Positions 1 through 12,000 of a stretch of DNA of 64,000 nucleotides are shown here, in pieces. Each line of letters begins with the position of its first letter. Positions within the stretch are counted from its first letter, which is position 1. This DNA is from Phylloscopus collybita (Eukaryota > Chordata > Aves > Passeriformes > Phylloscopidae): positions 10,126,501-10,190,500 of the forward strand of contig JAJNNQ010000001.1 of assembly GCA_027886175.1 (NCBI GenBank), read 5' to 3'. The notes under the pieces were generated by a model. That model saw only the letters and a list, made by a program, of their open reading frames with translations. It was not told the DNA's origin and ran no database searches. The position numbers and the translations under genes are program-made.

Positions 1-3000
1 ATGAGAGCGTAATCCTGATGATCTCTTGGACTAGTTGGGATTCATAGAAGCAGGTAATGCAAATGGAAGAACACCTCACCTGCTAAGTGAAAAGTAAACA
101 GTAGTAACCATTGTTTGTGTGTTTGTTACACATAACAACCTGCTTGGAGCAGTGTCTGAGAAGTGGAGTCAAAGGAGGCAGTGATGTTGGGTGGGTTAAA
201 CAAGAGTTTGGGTGCCAGGAGCTGCTCACAGCCTGTTCTGCTGCTGCCCTGGAGCCTTGGGGGGATTGCTGTGCTGCTCCATAACGATTCCACAGCATGA
301 AAAACAAGCATGGAAGAGTGGAGTGAGGATTAATTATTCTGTCAGTTCCAGTGCCTTGAATTAGTTAACAAACCAAATGTGTTTATTACTGTACAGAAAG
401 AGTTTCAGAAATACTCATAAGCCCGAGGTCCTAAATTAATGTGCAGTGTTTGCAGTGCTGTGTGTCCTTTTGGCAGTGGGATATGTTCAACTTAAAAACC
501 TCCTGGTGCCTTCCACAGCCAACAGTGTGTTGGCCCAGCTGTGTGGGGATAACCTCGGAGAGCTTTCAGGGGCTGGATAACTTCAAGGAAATTCCTCTTT
601 GAAGATCTTACTCTGCACAGGGGGAAAACCAAAACATTGCAGCCTTCTGTAAATATTTGGAAAAGCAGGAAGCCCTGTTGTTTGTTTCTCTCTCTCCTGC
701 GTTGTATAACGTGGATGAGCCCTGGGCCTATTGAGAGGTGACTCAGAACTGCCACCAAGTCTGTCCAGACAGAGATGGAGGTTCAAGAGAGGTTGGGAAG
801 AAAAGGTCGAAATCAGACACTGAATCTGATCTCTTGTAGCTTGCTTATTTTATACACAAGTGGGCAAATTTGAGAGAAACCACAGAAAATGAGGCTGGAA
901 GGAATTTCAGGAGGTGTCTGGGATCTGTCTGCCCCGGGAGAGGGGAAGGAAGGAAGCCCATTGTCCCTGAACCTCGTTGGGCAGGAGAGCTCTCCCTCTC
1001 TGGACCATCAGCTCCAGTGTGTAACTAGCCATGGCAAGATGGGACCGTTTCCAGTGCCTAACCCAGATACCTTCTGCTGCAAATTAAGGGATTTCTTTCT
1101 CAGCCTGCAGTGACTGTGGAGAGTTTTTATGACTGGCTTACAGTGCCCTTTCCATGGCCCTGGGCTTGCTGTGGCAGCGTGGCTGATGCCAGGCCCTGGG
1201 CACAGTGACCCGGCCTGAGATGGCGCCTCCAGCCCTGAAGAAGTAAAAAGAGCACTTAAACCTTTATATATTCATACTGTTCACCATGTAAGGCTGCTCT
1301 GCTGTACATTCCTGGAGTTACTAATTTACCTGTAAGCTATTTTTATTAACCTTTAAAACAAACAGCTCCCCCCACATCCCCCCCCAACACCCACACCCAC
1401 CTCTCCTTCTGGTTATTTCTGGTTTCTTACAGAGGGTTTTGTAACGTGTCTCTCCTGCAGTGAAACCCACAGTGCTTAAACGAAGCTAAAATGGAGATGT
1501 GACTCCAAACATTTCATAAACCAGAAGTTTAATAATTATAGGAGGGTTTAGGTGCTAAGCCAGCTGTGTGTTTGGTCTGGGGTCACACTGATGTGTTTGC
1601 TGGCTCTGCTTGGGGTATATTTTAATGATGAAGTAAGAAGCTGAGTTAGGGGGGCTGTTACCTGCATACAGGTGCTTTCCCTCTGTGCTGAGCAGTGTTT
1701 GGGGCTGGGGAGAATGTGGTGAAAGTAATTTCTTGTAGCTGCCTTTCACATAATGCCATCATTCCTGTTTTCCAGCCAGGTGTGTGAGAAATGCTTTAAA
1801 CAATGTTGATTTTTCCGGTCATTAAGAAAATGCAAAGCAGCTTCTTCAGTTGTCATCTCGAGCTCACTTTCAAAATGCTGTAATCAAGCAGTTTCTTTAT
1901 GACAGCCCAAAAACAAAAGAAAGCTCAAAGGAATGGGGTAGGAGCCTGAATCTTCTGAGAGGAGATGACACCAAAGGATTTTACTGCTTGAGATTCAAAG
2001 TGCAGCTTTCTGCAGGGAAGTGCCCCAGACATTTGAAGGCTTGGCTGGGAGTTGGGAAGGCAGTGAGCTGCTGGTTTGGGCTGGCTGAGTTTCACACAGG
2101 TTACGTGGCAACCAAGGAAGATGTCACTGAGCCAGCACCTCACCCTGTCCATGGCTGGAATCTCAATCTGTTCTTTTGGAATAGTTTAAGACACATCTCA
2201 GGAATTGTTGGGTGGAATTGCTGGTGTTGGTTGTTTCTTGCAGTCAGGCTTTGGCAAGGGCAGAACCGTGCTGAGGAGGCAACCTCCATGGAAATGCTTG
2301 GCTAAGGAGGACTCTGGAATGGTTTTGGGAAGGGAAGCTTGTTACAAGGTCTGAGCATCACTGAATGGCAGCTTGGAAATATAACTGGCTTTTTCTGAGT
2401 TCCATGGTGGTTTCAAAGAGGGTTTGTGAACTGAGGACACACCACCTTACAATGCTGTAGCTGACCTGTCCTAACATCCTTCTAAATCTCCTCAGTGTTG
2501 AGCATAGCTGCTAATTTTGCCTTTTCAGCCCCCTCCTTTCCTTGCCAATGGGGAAGGAGGTAGGTATTCCTAGCCTCATTTTATACTTTAGCAAAAGCAG
2601 GATTTAATGATTTTTTTTTCCCTGGTTCCAAAGCAAATTGCTAGAGGAATTAGCGAGGTAACTTAAGCATCCTGTGCCTCTAACCCCATTAGCAGTTTCC
2701 CCGAGGAGGATCAAATCCACGAGTGCACGGATCTGTACTTTGCATATAATTCTCACTCATCTCACTACAGTTTCTGTTTACTCATCTGCAGACTGGAAAT
2801 AATGATAATGCCAGCCTGTCAGGCATTATCTGAAGCTTACAGTTGTATAAAAAAAAATGCTAATTGTTGAAGGTGAAAGTCTTGCTGATGGAATGTTGTT
2901 CCAGGGGAAATGCGAGTGGAATCCGTGGAGTCGTCGCGCTGCCTCGTTCGCGGGGACATCTCGGGGGGGAGACGCCACCTTTAGCACGGGCTGCTGGCCT

Positions 3001-3064
3001 TGCTGGGCTGTCCCGGTGCTGCTGGCTTTGTTCTAACTGCCCCTTGTTTTGTGTGTCCCCCCAG
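1..3064 (+). other. DAB2IP: DAB2IP upstream intron, 3' part
   Basis: This is noncoding sequence before the first recognised exon. I see no coding exon in it: the open frames are short, carry no recognisable domain and lack paired splice sites. The last 35 bases contain what a splice acceptor needs. There is a branch-point-like TTCTAACT at about 3031-3038, then a pyrimidine-rich stretch and CAG at 3062-3064. CpG density rises over about 2910-3190, around the exon. A possible ancient SINE relic lies at about 2700-2860. The assignment to DAB2IP follows from the exon that comes next, which begins mid-codon and so needs an upstream coding exon outside this window. Confidence 0.75.
2700..2860 (-). 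repeat. possible ancient MIR-like SINE relic
   Basis: The stretch reading TTTACTCATCTGCAGACTGG, followed by AATAATGATAATGCC, resembles the antisense form of the conserved MIR-family core (the CTCATCTGTAAAATGGG word followed by ATAATAATR). The match is by eye and degenerate, as expected for a very old insertion in an amniote genome. The ends are uncertain. It could also be chance similarity. Confidence 0.3.
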
Positions 3065-3168
3065 AGTCCCCCCCGGAGCGGTGCGGGCAGAGGCGCAGCA
3101 TGCCCAGCGGCATCTCGGAGAAGAACCCCACCATGGAGCCCGCGGCCACCACGCCTTTCCGGGTCACG
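3065..3168 (+). CDS. DAB2IP: DAB2IP coding exon, N-terminal region
   Basis: The exon is 104 bp. It supplies the last two bases of a split codon (AG, giving Glu if the previous exon ends in G) and then 34 full codons, starting S-P-P-E-R and ending P-F-R-V-T. It is followed by a GTCAGT donor at 3169, so the exit phase is 0. The acceptor has a branch-point-like word, a pyrimidine tract and CAG. The peptide closely parallels human DAB2IP just before its GFLSRRLKG block, including the RR-S-x-P-x-x-x-SEK-x-P-x-MEP-x-x-x-TPFRVT pattern. The paralogue RASAL2 has a related but clearly different version. DAB2IP is a Ras GTPase-activating and signalling scaffold protein at membranes and in the cytosol, acting in TNF-ASK1, PI3K-Akt and Reelin/Dab1-linked pathways. 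This exon encodes no catalytic part. It looks disordered and Ser/Pro-rich. An alternative AG two bases further 3' is possible but breaks the frame. Confidence 0.88.
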
Positions 3169-3240
3169 GTCAGTGTCCCCCCTCCTCAGCCCTGCTTCGG
3201 GGTCCCGGGGGCTGCCCGAGGGGAAAGGAGAAGCTCTGCG

Positions 3241-3363
3241 TGTGGAACTGGGTGCTGCTTGTGGAACTGGGTGCTGCGTGTGGAACTGGGTGCTGCTTGT
3301 AGCAAATGGGGGTGCTGCTTGTAGCAAATGGGGGTGCTGCTTGTAGGAAATGGGGGTGCTGCT
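3241..3363 (+). repeat. two-phase tandem repeat next to a DAB2IP exon
   Basis: Three 19-bp units (TGTGGAACTGGGTGCTGCT and variants) at 3241-3297 are followed directly by three 22-bp units (TGTAGCAAATGGGGGTGCTG plus CT, and variants) at 3298-3363. Both unit types share the GGGTGCTGCT half, so the 22-bp form probably arose from the 19-bp form. The array begins 73 bp past the exon donor. The open frames crossing it are a by-product of the repeat. Confidence 0.92.
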
Positions 3364-6349
3364 AGGTACTGTTAGCAACAAGCAGCTGTCAGATGTATCC
3401 TGGCAGAGCAGTAGGGTCTGAGTGGAGTCTGGAGCTTCATTTGGGTGACTTTTCCTGGAGAGGTTTCCCTGGTGCAGTGATTCCTGGGTGCATTTACCTG
3501 TCTGCAGCTGTACAGTGTGTGCTCACTACTCCTACAGAGAGAAAATCTCCTCTAGAGGAACCTGTTATTAACTCACGGGACACTTGCCAAGCTGGGATTG
3601 CCCAGAGCCTGGGATCCTGTCCCAGCAGGAACCTGCAGGAGCCATCCACTTTTTCCATGGCTTCAATCCGTGTGCTTTGAGATGTCACTGGTTGTTCACT
3701 GCCATGACTAACAGTGGTTTTGGCCCTCCATGGGAAGGGCACTGCTGTGTCCATTGGCAGACAGGAACAGGGACCCCAGGAATGGGATCTGAGCCCTGGC
3801 TGTCACTGCCCTGTGCCTCACAGTGTGAGGAGTGTGAGCACAGACCCCCCACTCCCTGCACACATTGGGTGCCTGGGCTGGCTCTTACTGCACACAGCTA
3901 TTTTTATTCAGAGAAGCCACAAATGGTCATGCAGCAGGTTTGCTCCATGCAGGTTTTCTCTGCAGGCCACACCTTCTTTACAGGCTCAGCTGCTGCTTAC
4001 CAAACTCAGGGAGACAGAACCAGAATTTCAAAGGAAAGACAATGGTGCAATCTGAAAAAAAATAATCTGAGCACACCCAGTTCACCTGAGAACATTTGCA
4101 CTGGTGAATGAGTCATGATTAGCAGTTTGGACAAGGACAAGGAGTTTATTTTAGTTCTAGAAATTGTTCTTCCAGGCAGCAGAACCTATTGATCTCTGAG
4201 AATTAATGTCCTTGAACCTTAAACAACTACTGCAGGTTGGTGAAAATGGCAAAACATGATGGCAAAATCTGGATTCTTCACAAGACAGAGGATTTGGGAA
4301 TGTTTTTCTTAGTGTCCCTAGAGTCAAAGAAAACAAAAAGCTGTTTATTCCTTTCCAGTGGCATATATCCTGCTTTTTTGGGTTTTCAGAGAAGCTATTC
4401 CAGCTTTGAGCAGGTCAGCCCCTGGTGGTGGAACAGCTGATGTGGGATGCAGCTCCTTGCTTTGAGCAGCTCTGTTACTCAGTGTGGATTAACTAAGGGC
4501 AGCCATCACACGGGTAATACATGACATTTGTCTTCTCTGAGTTCAAATCCACCCTCATCTCATTTCTCCCCTGCTCCCCCTCCGAGTGTCACTGCATTAA
4601 TATGAATGGCTTCATTAGGTACAGTTGGTGCGGCTGCCCAGCCTTCAGCAGATGTCTGACTTTAGAAATATATTCTCCCTCACCTTCCTTCATTAACCAG
4701 AGGAACATTAGCAGTCAGTCCACTCCAGCCACTGGGAATAGTAATTAGTGCCTTAGTTTAGTGGTAATGGGATTATTACTTTTGAGCCTGCTGTTATAGG
4801 TTTGGAAATTGTAAGCTTTTCATATTTTACAGCTGATTGTTCTTCCCTGACATCTCCATCCTTCTGCTGTTGAGTCTCCAAGGGCCTGGGAAGCTCAGGA
4901 GCCATTGGATTCAGCTATTTTGGCAGTGTCACACTCCCAGTTGCTTTCTTTCATTTCAGAACTAGAGCAAACTAGGTTGGAAATTTGGGAACTTCCCTTG
5001 GGAGTTCCTTTCCCATACAGAAGTCTGCCAGGCAGGTTACAGATAATTGGGCATTGTGGTTTTTGAAAACAAGAGCTCCTGGTAGCTTTTGAATTATAGA
5101 ATATAAACCTTGAAAATCAAGTCTTAAGGTTTCTATATCTTCATATGTGACTTAACTGTTCTTACCCCTTCTCCTAAAAGAAATTTTTAATGAAGCTTCT
5201 TAAACTTGGAAAAATCTCCTCTAGTCCTGGTTATCTCCTGCTGTACAAGAATTATTTTCCATGTCAATCCCTCCCCTCACTTCTGTGCTCTCAGAGCTCT
5301 GTATGAGCTGGTGCAGAATGAGAAATTTGAGGCTCCAAACCAAGTGGTCCCTGAGCTGAGGTTCCTTGTCCTGAGCCTGCTCTCAGAGCCAAGTGTTCAG
5401 ATTTTAGTCTCCACTTCCAGTGGGCACCTGGCAGCAGCTGGTGATGCTGCAGGGCTGGAGACACCCCTGTGTCCCTTCTCCATGGCTGTGGGTAAAGCCT
5501 TGCTTTTAGGAGAATCCAGAGAAGCATTTTGCCTCTCTGCATTGAATCCCAATAGCTCAGGGTGTGAGATGGCTTAAACCTGAAATTTGTGGGGCATTTT
5601 GTCAAACTCAGGGGCCAGAAGCTGGGAAAGTCTGCTGAGTGCCAATGAAATCCCTCACTGCACCCACCTTGCAGGGAAGTGGTGCAGGGGAGGATTTGCT
5701 GAGGCTCACTGGGGAGGACTCACTCCCATCCCATCAAGCACTGCCATCTATTGACTCCTTCTGTTAGAGCCTGATTTATTTCGTTTTCTAGGAAAATATC
5801 CCAGGCCAAGCAAAGTCCAAATTGCCAAAAAAAAACTTGAGGAAGCATCTGTATTCTGTATTTTACTAGAGAAAATTTAGGATTTCTTTCTCCAGCCCTT
5901 TTATCCTCAGGTCTAGCATTAATTATTTGCTTTCCAGGAGCACCAAAAACACTTCAGTGCTTCTTCTGGTTGAAGCCACACTGGCTCCAAAAATCCCCCC
6001 AAACCACACCAAAACACAGATTTTCTTCTCCTTGTAACATGAACTTATTTTCCTGCAGTTTTCCTGCCTGTTTGGGCTCAGTACACAGCTGAATTTGCAG
6101 TCATCCATCATAAGCTCCTCTTGCAGCATTCCTCCATCTATCCTGGTTTTAATCCTTGATAAATGAAGTATTAAATACTAATGGCAGTAAATGGAAACTC
6201 CTGGAGAGATGAAAGTGAAGAGCCCTTCTGCCATTCCCCTTCACTGAACATAATCCTAAATAATGGGATCCCAGTTCAAGCTGCTGTGGACAAGATACTG
6301 AAGGATTTTTTTCCCCCAAGTTTTTGCCCGTGCATAATACACTCTATTT

Positions 6350-6351
<2 letters not shown>

Positions 6352-6380
<29 letters not shown>
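6352..6380 (+). repeat. poly-T run of 29 bases
   Basis: An uninterrupted run of 29 T. No retrotransposon body is recognisable on either side, so it may be a simple-repeat expansion or the antisense poly-A tail of a retroposed sequence too old or too short to identify. Confidence 0.9.
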
Positions 6381-6389
6381 GAAAAGCAG

Positions 6390-6690
6390 TCATGTAAATT
6401 ATATTATAATGATTTGACATTGGAGAATTTATGTTCCTGTATTATGTGGAGAGTGGAATGGCACTTCCCTCGGCATGATCACCCCTCTTTAATTGAAATG
6501 TAATTGTTTACTAAACCATTGCAGCTCAAAGGGAAAATTACTGTCATTTTGGTCTGTGGCTGCATACATTAAAGTGCCCCTTTTGTAGGGATTGAATTTA
6601 AGGAGAATAGGAACATTATCACAGATGATATATAAACATAAAGCCATTATCATTAAACTGTCAGCTGCAACTGACTTTGGGTAACCAGTG
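6390..6690. other. candidate conserved noncoding element
   Basis: An AT-rich, repeat-free block dense in homeodomain-like words (TAAT, ATTA, TTAATTG) with a CATTAAAG word and no tandem structure. It has the look of developmental-gene intronic conserved elements. This is pattern judgement only; nothing in the window proves constraint. Confidence 0.2.
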
Positions 6691-8879
6691 TTAGTGGCGG
6701 CAAGAAATATGGAAATTACTTGGAGAATGTATCTGTCAGTTCAGTCACCACTTCTGCAACAGGACATGCTTGGAAGCTTTGGGGTTGTGAGCATTTTAGA
6801 GATTGGAAGAAAAATGAGGTCATTTGGAGCCTTTGCAGTCATTTCCAGCCTCCCTGGTACTGCTTGGCAGAAATCAGGAGGGCTCGTCTGGCCCTCTGAG
6901 GGGTTTGTCAGGTACCCAGCACCCAGACCTTGTGCCTTAAGCATCCTTTGGGGATGGATTTCCAGGCTCCTCCCAAAGGTGGTTTGTTCTTACCACCCTC
7001 AATTTCCAGCTGGGAAAATTGAGGGAGGGAAAGCTTAGCTAACTTAAATTTGATCGTGCTCCAAAGCCCAAAAATACGTCCTGAGCCGAATTTCTTCATT
7101 TCTAATTCCCAATCCTGGTGTTAACCACTAGCTAAGCTATTCCTAATTACCTCTCTGAAATCCTCCTCAGTTTCAAGAGAATTAAATATTCTCCAAATTG
7201 ATGCTGCAATGTGAAAATGAGTAAGTGGGTTCCTGGACTCCCAAATCCTTGTTCCTTGTGCAGAAATGCCTTGACTTTCTTACTTTCTCTGCCAGTACCT
7301 CATTATATCAAATTTGTAATTGCTTGTTATTTAAATTAGAGCCCTCTGTCTGATTTTTCTAAGTCATCTTATTAACATAAATCTGTTAGTATTTTTGGTC
7401 TTGAATTTTTGCTTGTCCTTTATGAGACATGAGATAAATTCTAGTCAAGTTATGAAAGATAAATTTCATTTTGAAAAAGGGAATCATTTTCCCTACTCAA
7501 TGCTTCCTAGCACAGGGATTGGAAAGTGAACTGGACTGTAAAGGTATTTTTAATTCTTTGAGTCTGACCTTGTATCTTGAATTTTTTTTTTAAGTAAACC
7601 TGGAATTTCTAGTTGGGGAGTACTACTAGGCAGCATGGTCAGAGATAGGAAGGACTGTCAGATTTCAGCACAGAGCTGCAGTCCAAACCACTGAGGATTT
7701 ATGATGTGCATCAAGCAGGAGACAAGAATGACAGGATAAAAGACATGGTGCTATGACCTGCTTCACTGAAAGGGGCTCAGCAAGGCAGGGTATGGATTTT
7801 TTCCCTTTTTGAACTGAGTATGTTCCAGGGAGGTCTCTGTCAGAGCCTGCAGCCATCTGAAGGACAATTTTAGAGAAGAGCATAAGGGCTCATCAGCAGC
7901 TTAATTCTCACACTGAGGTCACTTCTCTATAGAACTTTGAGTGATCCTGTTGTAGTTTTTGTGGGGTTCTGCTCTTGGTTGCTGTCACACTGGGGTGGTT
8001 GGACAGCAGAGGGTTCCCCAGGGCAGGAGCAGGGCTGGCTCTGGTGAGGGGCAGTGAGGAGGGGATGGGACATGATCTGGTGCTGCTGCATCTGGAGGAG
8101 GCTTGTGAGGATCCTCACAGTGCCCAGGCAGAGCCCCTGGGTTAACCTGCAGATTCTGCCGAGAGGGAAATGCCACAAATCACCAAATTTCTGTGCCCCA
8201 GCACCACTGAAATGTGTTCTGGACTAGGGCAGGAGCTCGCATTGCTGCTTCCTGGGTGAAGCTTGGGCAGTGGATAAGCAGGGAAACTTGTGCTTCTGGG
8301 GAAGAGAAAGTCAAATACTGTGTAGTTCTTGGGTGGGAAAGGGGAAAACAAATGTTTCAGGAAATTGTCTGGCTCTGCAGAGGGTCTAAATTGGCACAAT
8401 TCCATGGCTTTTGTTCAGCTACTCCAGATGTTTACACTTTCTCAGCCTCTGAGGACACTGGAGTGATCCCTCTGGGCTGTGTGAAACCCATGACTCCGAG
8501 CAGGGCTCAGGGTCCCAGGGTGAACAACAGAAAATCCTTGGGACTGGGACAGATTCCTTGTGCCAGGAATGAGAAGGGAAGGAGTGAGAGTGAGAAAGCA
8601 GCTCCAAACTCCCTGTCCCCAGAAAGCCTGAGCAAGTTTTTGTGGGATAAACCTGTGCTGTTCTCTGGATTTCCTGACTCTCCTCAGATCCCTCCATTCC
8701 TCCACTCCTGGGGAAGCAGTGTTGTAGCCAGATGAGAAATACCAACAGCTCCTGTGTGTTTTCATGGAGAGAGCCCATGGGAGGAATATTTAACATTTAG
8801 GCAGTAAGTAGGGCTAATAGGAAATGCTAATTCACATTTCATTCTTTTGATCAGTGTATATTGAATGATAATTACAGTG

Positions 8880-9080
8880 ATAGTACTTGGCACTTCTGTA
8901 GCACCTTTCATCTGGAGCTGTTAAAGTGTTCTGCCAATCTGAATGAATTCAGGCTTGCAGGCACTGTGGGGTTGCAATTTACCATAATGCCTGAAAATAA
9001 ATGGGAAACTAAGGCCTGGGAAGATTATACCACTTTCCCTATCATTCAAAATCGGTATGAAACAGTTGGGGCTGTGTGGT
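8880..9080 (+). repeat. possible ancient interspersed repeat fragment
   Basis: The sequence starts with CACTTCTGTAGCACCTTTCA and later has AAATGGGAAACTAAGGCCTG. This resembles the core of old amniote SINE/LINE relics: a 'CTTTCATC...AAAG' start and a 'GGGAAACTGAGGC' core. The similarity is partial and judged by eye, the boundaries are approximate and the family is not assigned. Confidence 0.3.
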
Positions 9081-12000
9081 AGTGCTGCTGGCCATCTCAT
9101 AAGAAACAAAACCAACTCAAGGCATCACTATAAATGGTGAGAGTGGTTTAAACCCACCAGGTGACCGGGCTTTCCTCTCTAAAACATGTTTGTTTGGCAA
9201 TTTCTGTGGTAATTTACGAATTCAATATCTACTCAGGTGCTCCGGTGTATTTTTGTTTGAATTTCCCTCACAAAGACAGAGAAACAATCTCAGATTCTCC
9301 CTGGATTTTTCAGCAATGTACTTGGATCCATAATCATTCTTTAGAGACTTCCATCTCCAAAGGATGATTTGAACAGAAATGTTCATTTCAAAGCTACTAT
9401 AAGAAAAAAATTGATAGTGTTTGAGTCTCTGCCCAGGAAGCTCAAGTGCAAACAGCCTGGACTAATTGATAGGCTGTAGGGAGGCAAATGGACCTGACTG
9501 GTTTCATTTCTGTGGAGTGAAGGAAAGGCAGAAAGTAAACAAACAAAAGCTTCAATTTGTTTAAACCTCTGGGCACTGAACACTCTCACATTGCTGGTAG
9601 CACAAAGAGAAGAGGGCCATTAGAATATCCAACATGACAGTGTCCCTTTAATTTGTTTCTGGGTCACAGATAAAGAATTGTCCTGCAGATATGAAAGGTA
9701 GGATAATAAACACATTCCATTCTCCCTCTTTCAGTAGCACTGGCATTGTGCTTTCAGAAAACAAGTCAAGGAGTGGAAGGTATTATCTGAATCTCCTGGA
9801 GACTGGAAGATGAGTGCCCATTGCATCAGGACCTTCATCTGTGAACTTTTTGCATTGGGGATTTGTACTGCTTTAGCTCAGGGATATTTGCTATTTGCTT
9901 AAACACTGAATTCATTGCACTGGAATTCACAGAAATCCGTGTCATTGCCACAGGTCACCCTGAACAGTTTCCAATACATTTCTACCAAGTTTTGTTTCTG
10001 AGACAGATTTTTTTCTCTACTTTAGACTAAACACTTCTCCTTAATTGCCAGATTGTGTTTTGAGCCATAATTTCTTGGTGTTTCACTGTAGATGTTCCTG
10101 TGGCACCTGTGGTAATAATGAGGGTGCTGTGACAGGAAATGATGGGAGAGATTCCCCATCCCAGCTGGCAGTGATCTTGTCCGTGCTGTTCACCCCGTGG
10201 AAGTGGCTGAGCTTTAACAGACATGGAGGAGCTCATGGCCCTTGACTGGATCGTTTGGGAGTTGTTTTGGAGGTTTCTCCTTCCCCTCCAAATCCCAGCC
10301 CGGCGCTGCCTCGTGTGAGGCTTTCTCCAGGTGGTGACACTGTTGTTCCAAACCAAGTGCAGCTGCTTGGAGCAGCAGGTCTGATTCCATGCTCTCCTGG
10401 TGAGTGTGTGGACTCAGGACTCTGCAGCTAAAGAACTTTGATTCCTGGCTCTGGGTGGAGCACACATGGGAAGATGACATTGATTTCTAGATACTTTTTT
10501 TCAAACTTTAGTTGCCATGGAAACAAGATTCCCTTTCTCCTCCATGCTGTCACTTTTCCTCAGCATTGCACTCTGATAAGCAATAGGCTGTGTTTGTCCT
10601 CCCCACACGCTTTTTCCCAGTGATATTCATGGCTCAGGCATCAAGGATAATTTGAGAGGGAGCTGGGGAAGCTCTGCTGCTTTTCCTGAGGTGCTCAGGT
10701 GTTCCCAGGCCTGGCGCTCTGCCAGAAACTTTCTTGTCTTTATCTTCCTCCATAATTACAGTGGATCATATCTTCCCTGCAACATTTTTCAAAGCACCAA
10801 GGAAATTAGCTCCAGAACTAATCATGTCTTTATTTCCTGAATGGCTCCGTGTAGTTCCCTACACAGCTCTGCAGAATGGGATTTGCCCTGGGCAGTGTAA
10901 CCTGTCCCTGCCCTTGTCCCTTCCCTTCATTCCTGCCTCTTGCAAGGTCATCTCCATGGCATTCCCATGATGGCACAACCTGACCTGACTGGAGTACATA
11001 ATTAAGGTTACTTTACTTGACTAAACTCAAGGTTAATTGACTTTACATTTTCCAAGGTGTCCCATGGAAAAGGCGAGGGGTGATGGGTACAGGTTGCTCC
11101 TGGACAGGAGCCATGCAGACACAAAAAGGAAAAAATTTTTGCTGTTCTTAGTGGATGGAGGAGGAGAACTTCATATCCCTTCCTGGGAAACAAGGGAGTG
11201 TCCCAGCTGGTGTGGCACTGACTGTGACTGAGGGACACACGCTGGCCCTGCCCTCGGGCCCTCTGGGAACGAAGCTTTCCTTGATAATTACCAACCAAGT
11301 CAAAAATAGTTAAGGAATAAGTGAATGACACTTAAATCTGCCTGATAGAATTGAAACTTCCTGCAGGGTGACAAAATTCTGCTTTAAAGATAGTAAATCC
11401 ACTGCTAATGATTAGGCAAGAAATAGTCACTGCTAAGACCCAAAAATAGGATCTGTCACTTGCAATGTCTGTCTTCTTATTTTGAGGGATAAACCAGCAG
11501 TGAACTTAATTTTTGCCTCCAGTTCCTGAAGGATATTCTTTTTGGTTTATATCTTTCAATGTGAGTGTTTTAAGAGAATTGTCAGTTGTGCTGCCTCACA
11601 TCACCTTCCTCAGCACCTCAGCCCAAAATCAGACAAAAAGTACGAGCTGAGGAGGGAAAGGAAAGGAGTAAAGGTGGAGAAAAAGAGCTGGGAGTTGTCT
11701 TGCCTTGGTTTTCATTTCTCTCTGAGCTTTCTTAATCAAAAAGCTCTCTGATCTGTGTGTCCTGAAGGATGGAGAAATCATGAAAGCCAGGCTGGTACTC
11801 CTGGAAATGTCATGTGTATGTTTTATTTATCCTTCCATTGTAATTTTTCTCCCTTTTTCCAAAGCTGTAAGTAGGAGGTGAATCAAACTGAAATAGTCAT
11901 TTTCATAAATCCTGAGATGAGGATAAATGAACTTCATCTTCAGTGTTTGCACAATGTCTGGGAAGTGAGTTGTCTAGGGAGGTAGAGAGGGGAAGTGCAG

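Noticed and set aside
2860..3381. Frames of 160-173 codons on both strands over the first DAB2IP exon
   Set aside because: They run through the exon, its splice sites and the tandem repeat without respecting boundaries. Only the 3065-3168 part has protein similarity.
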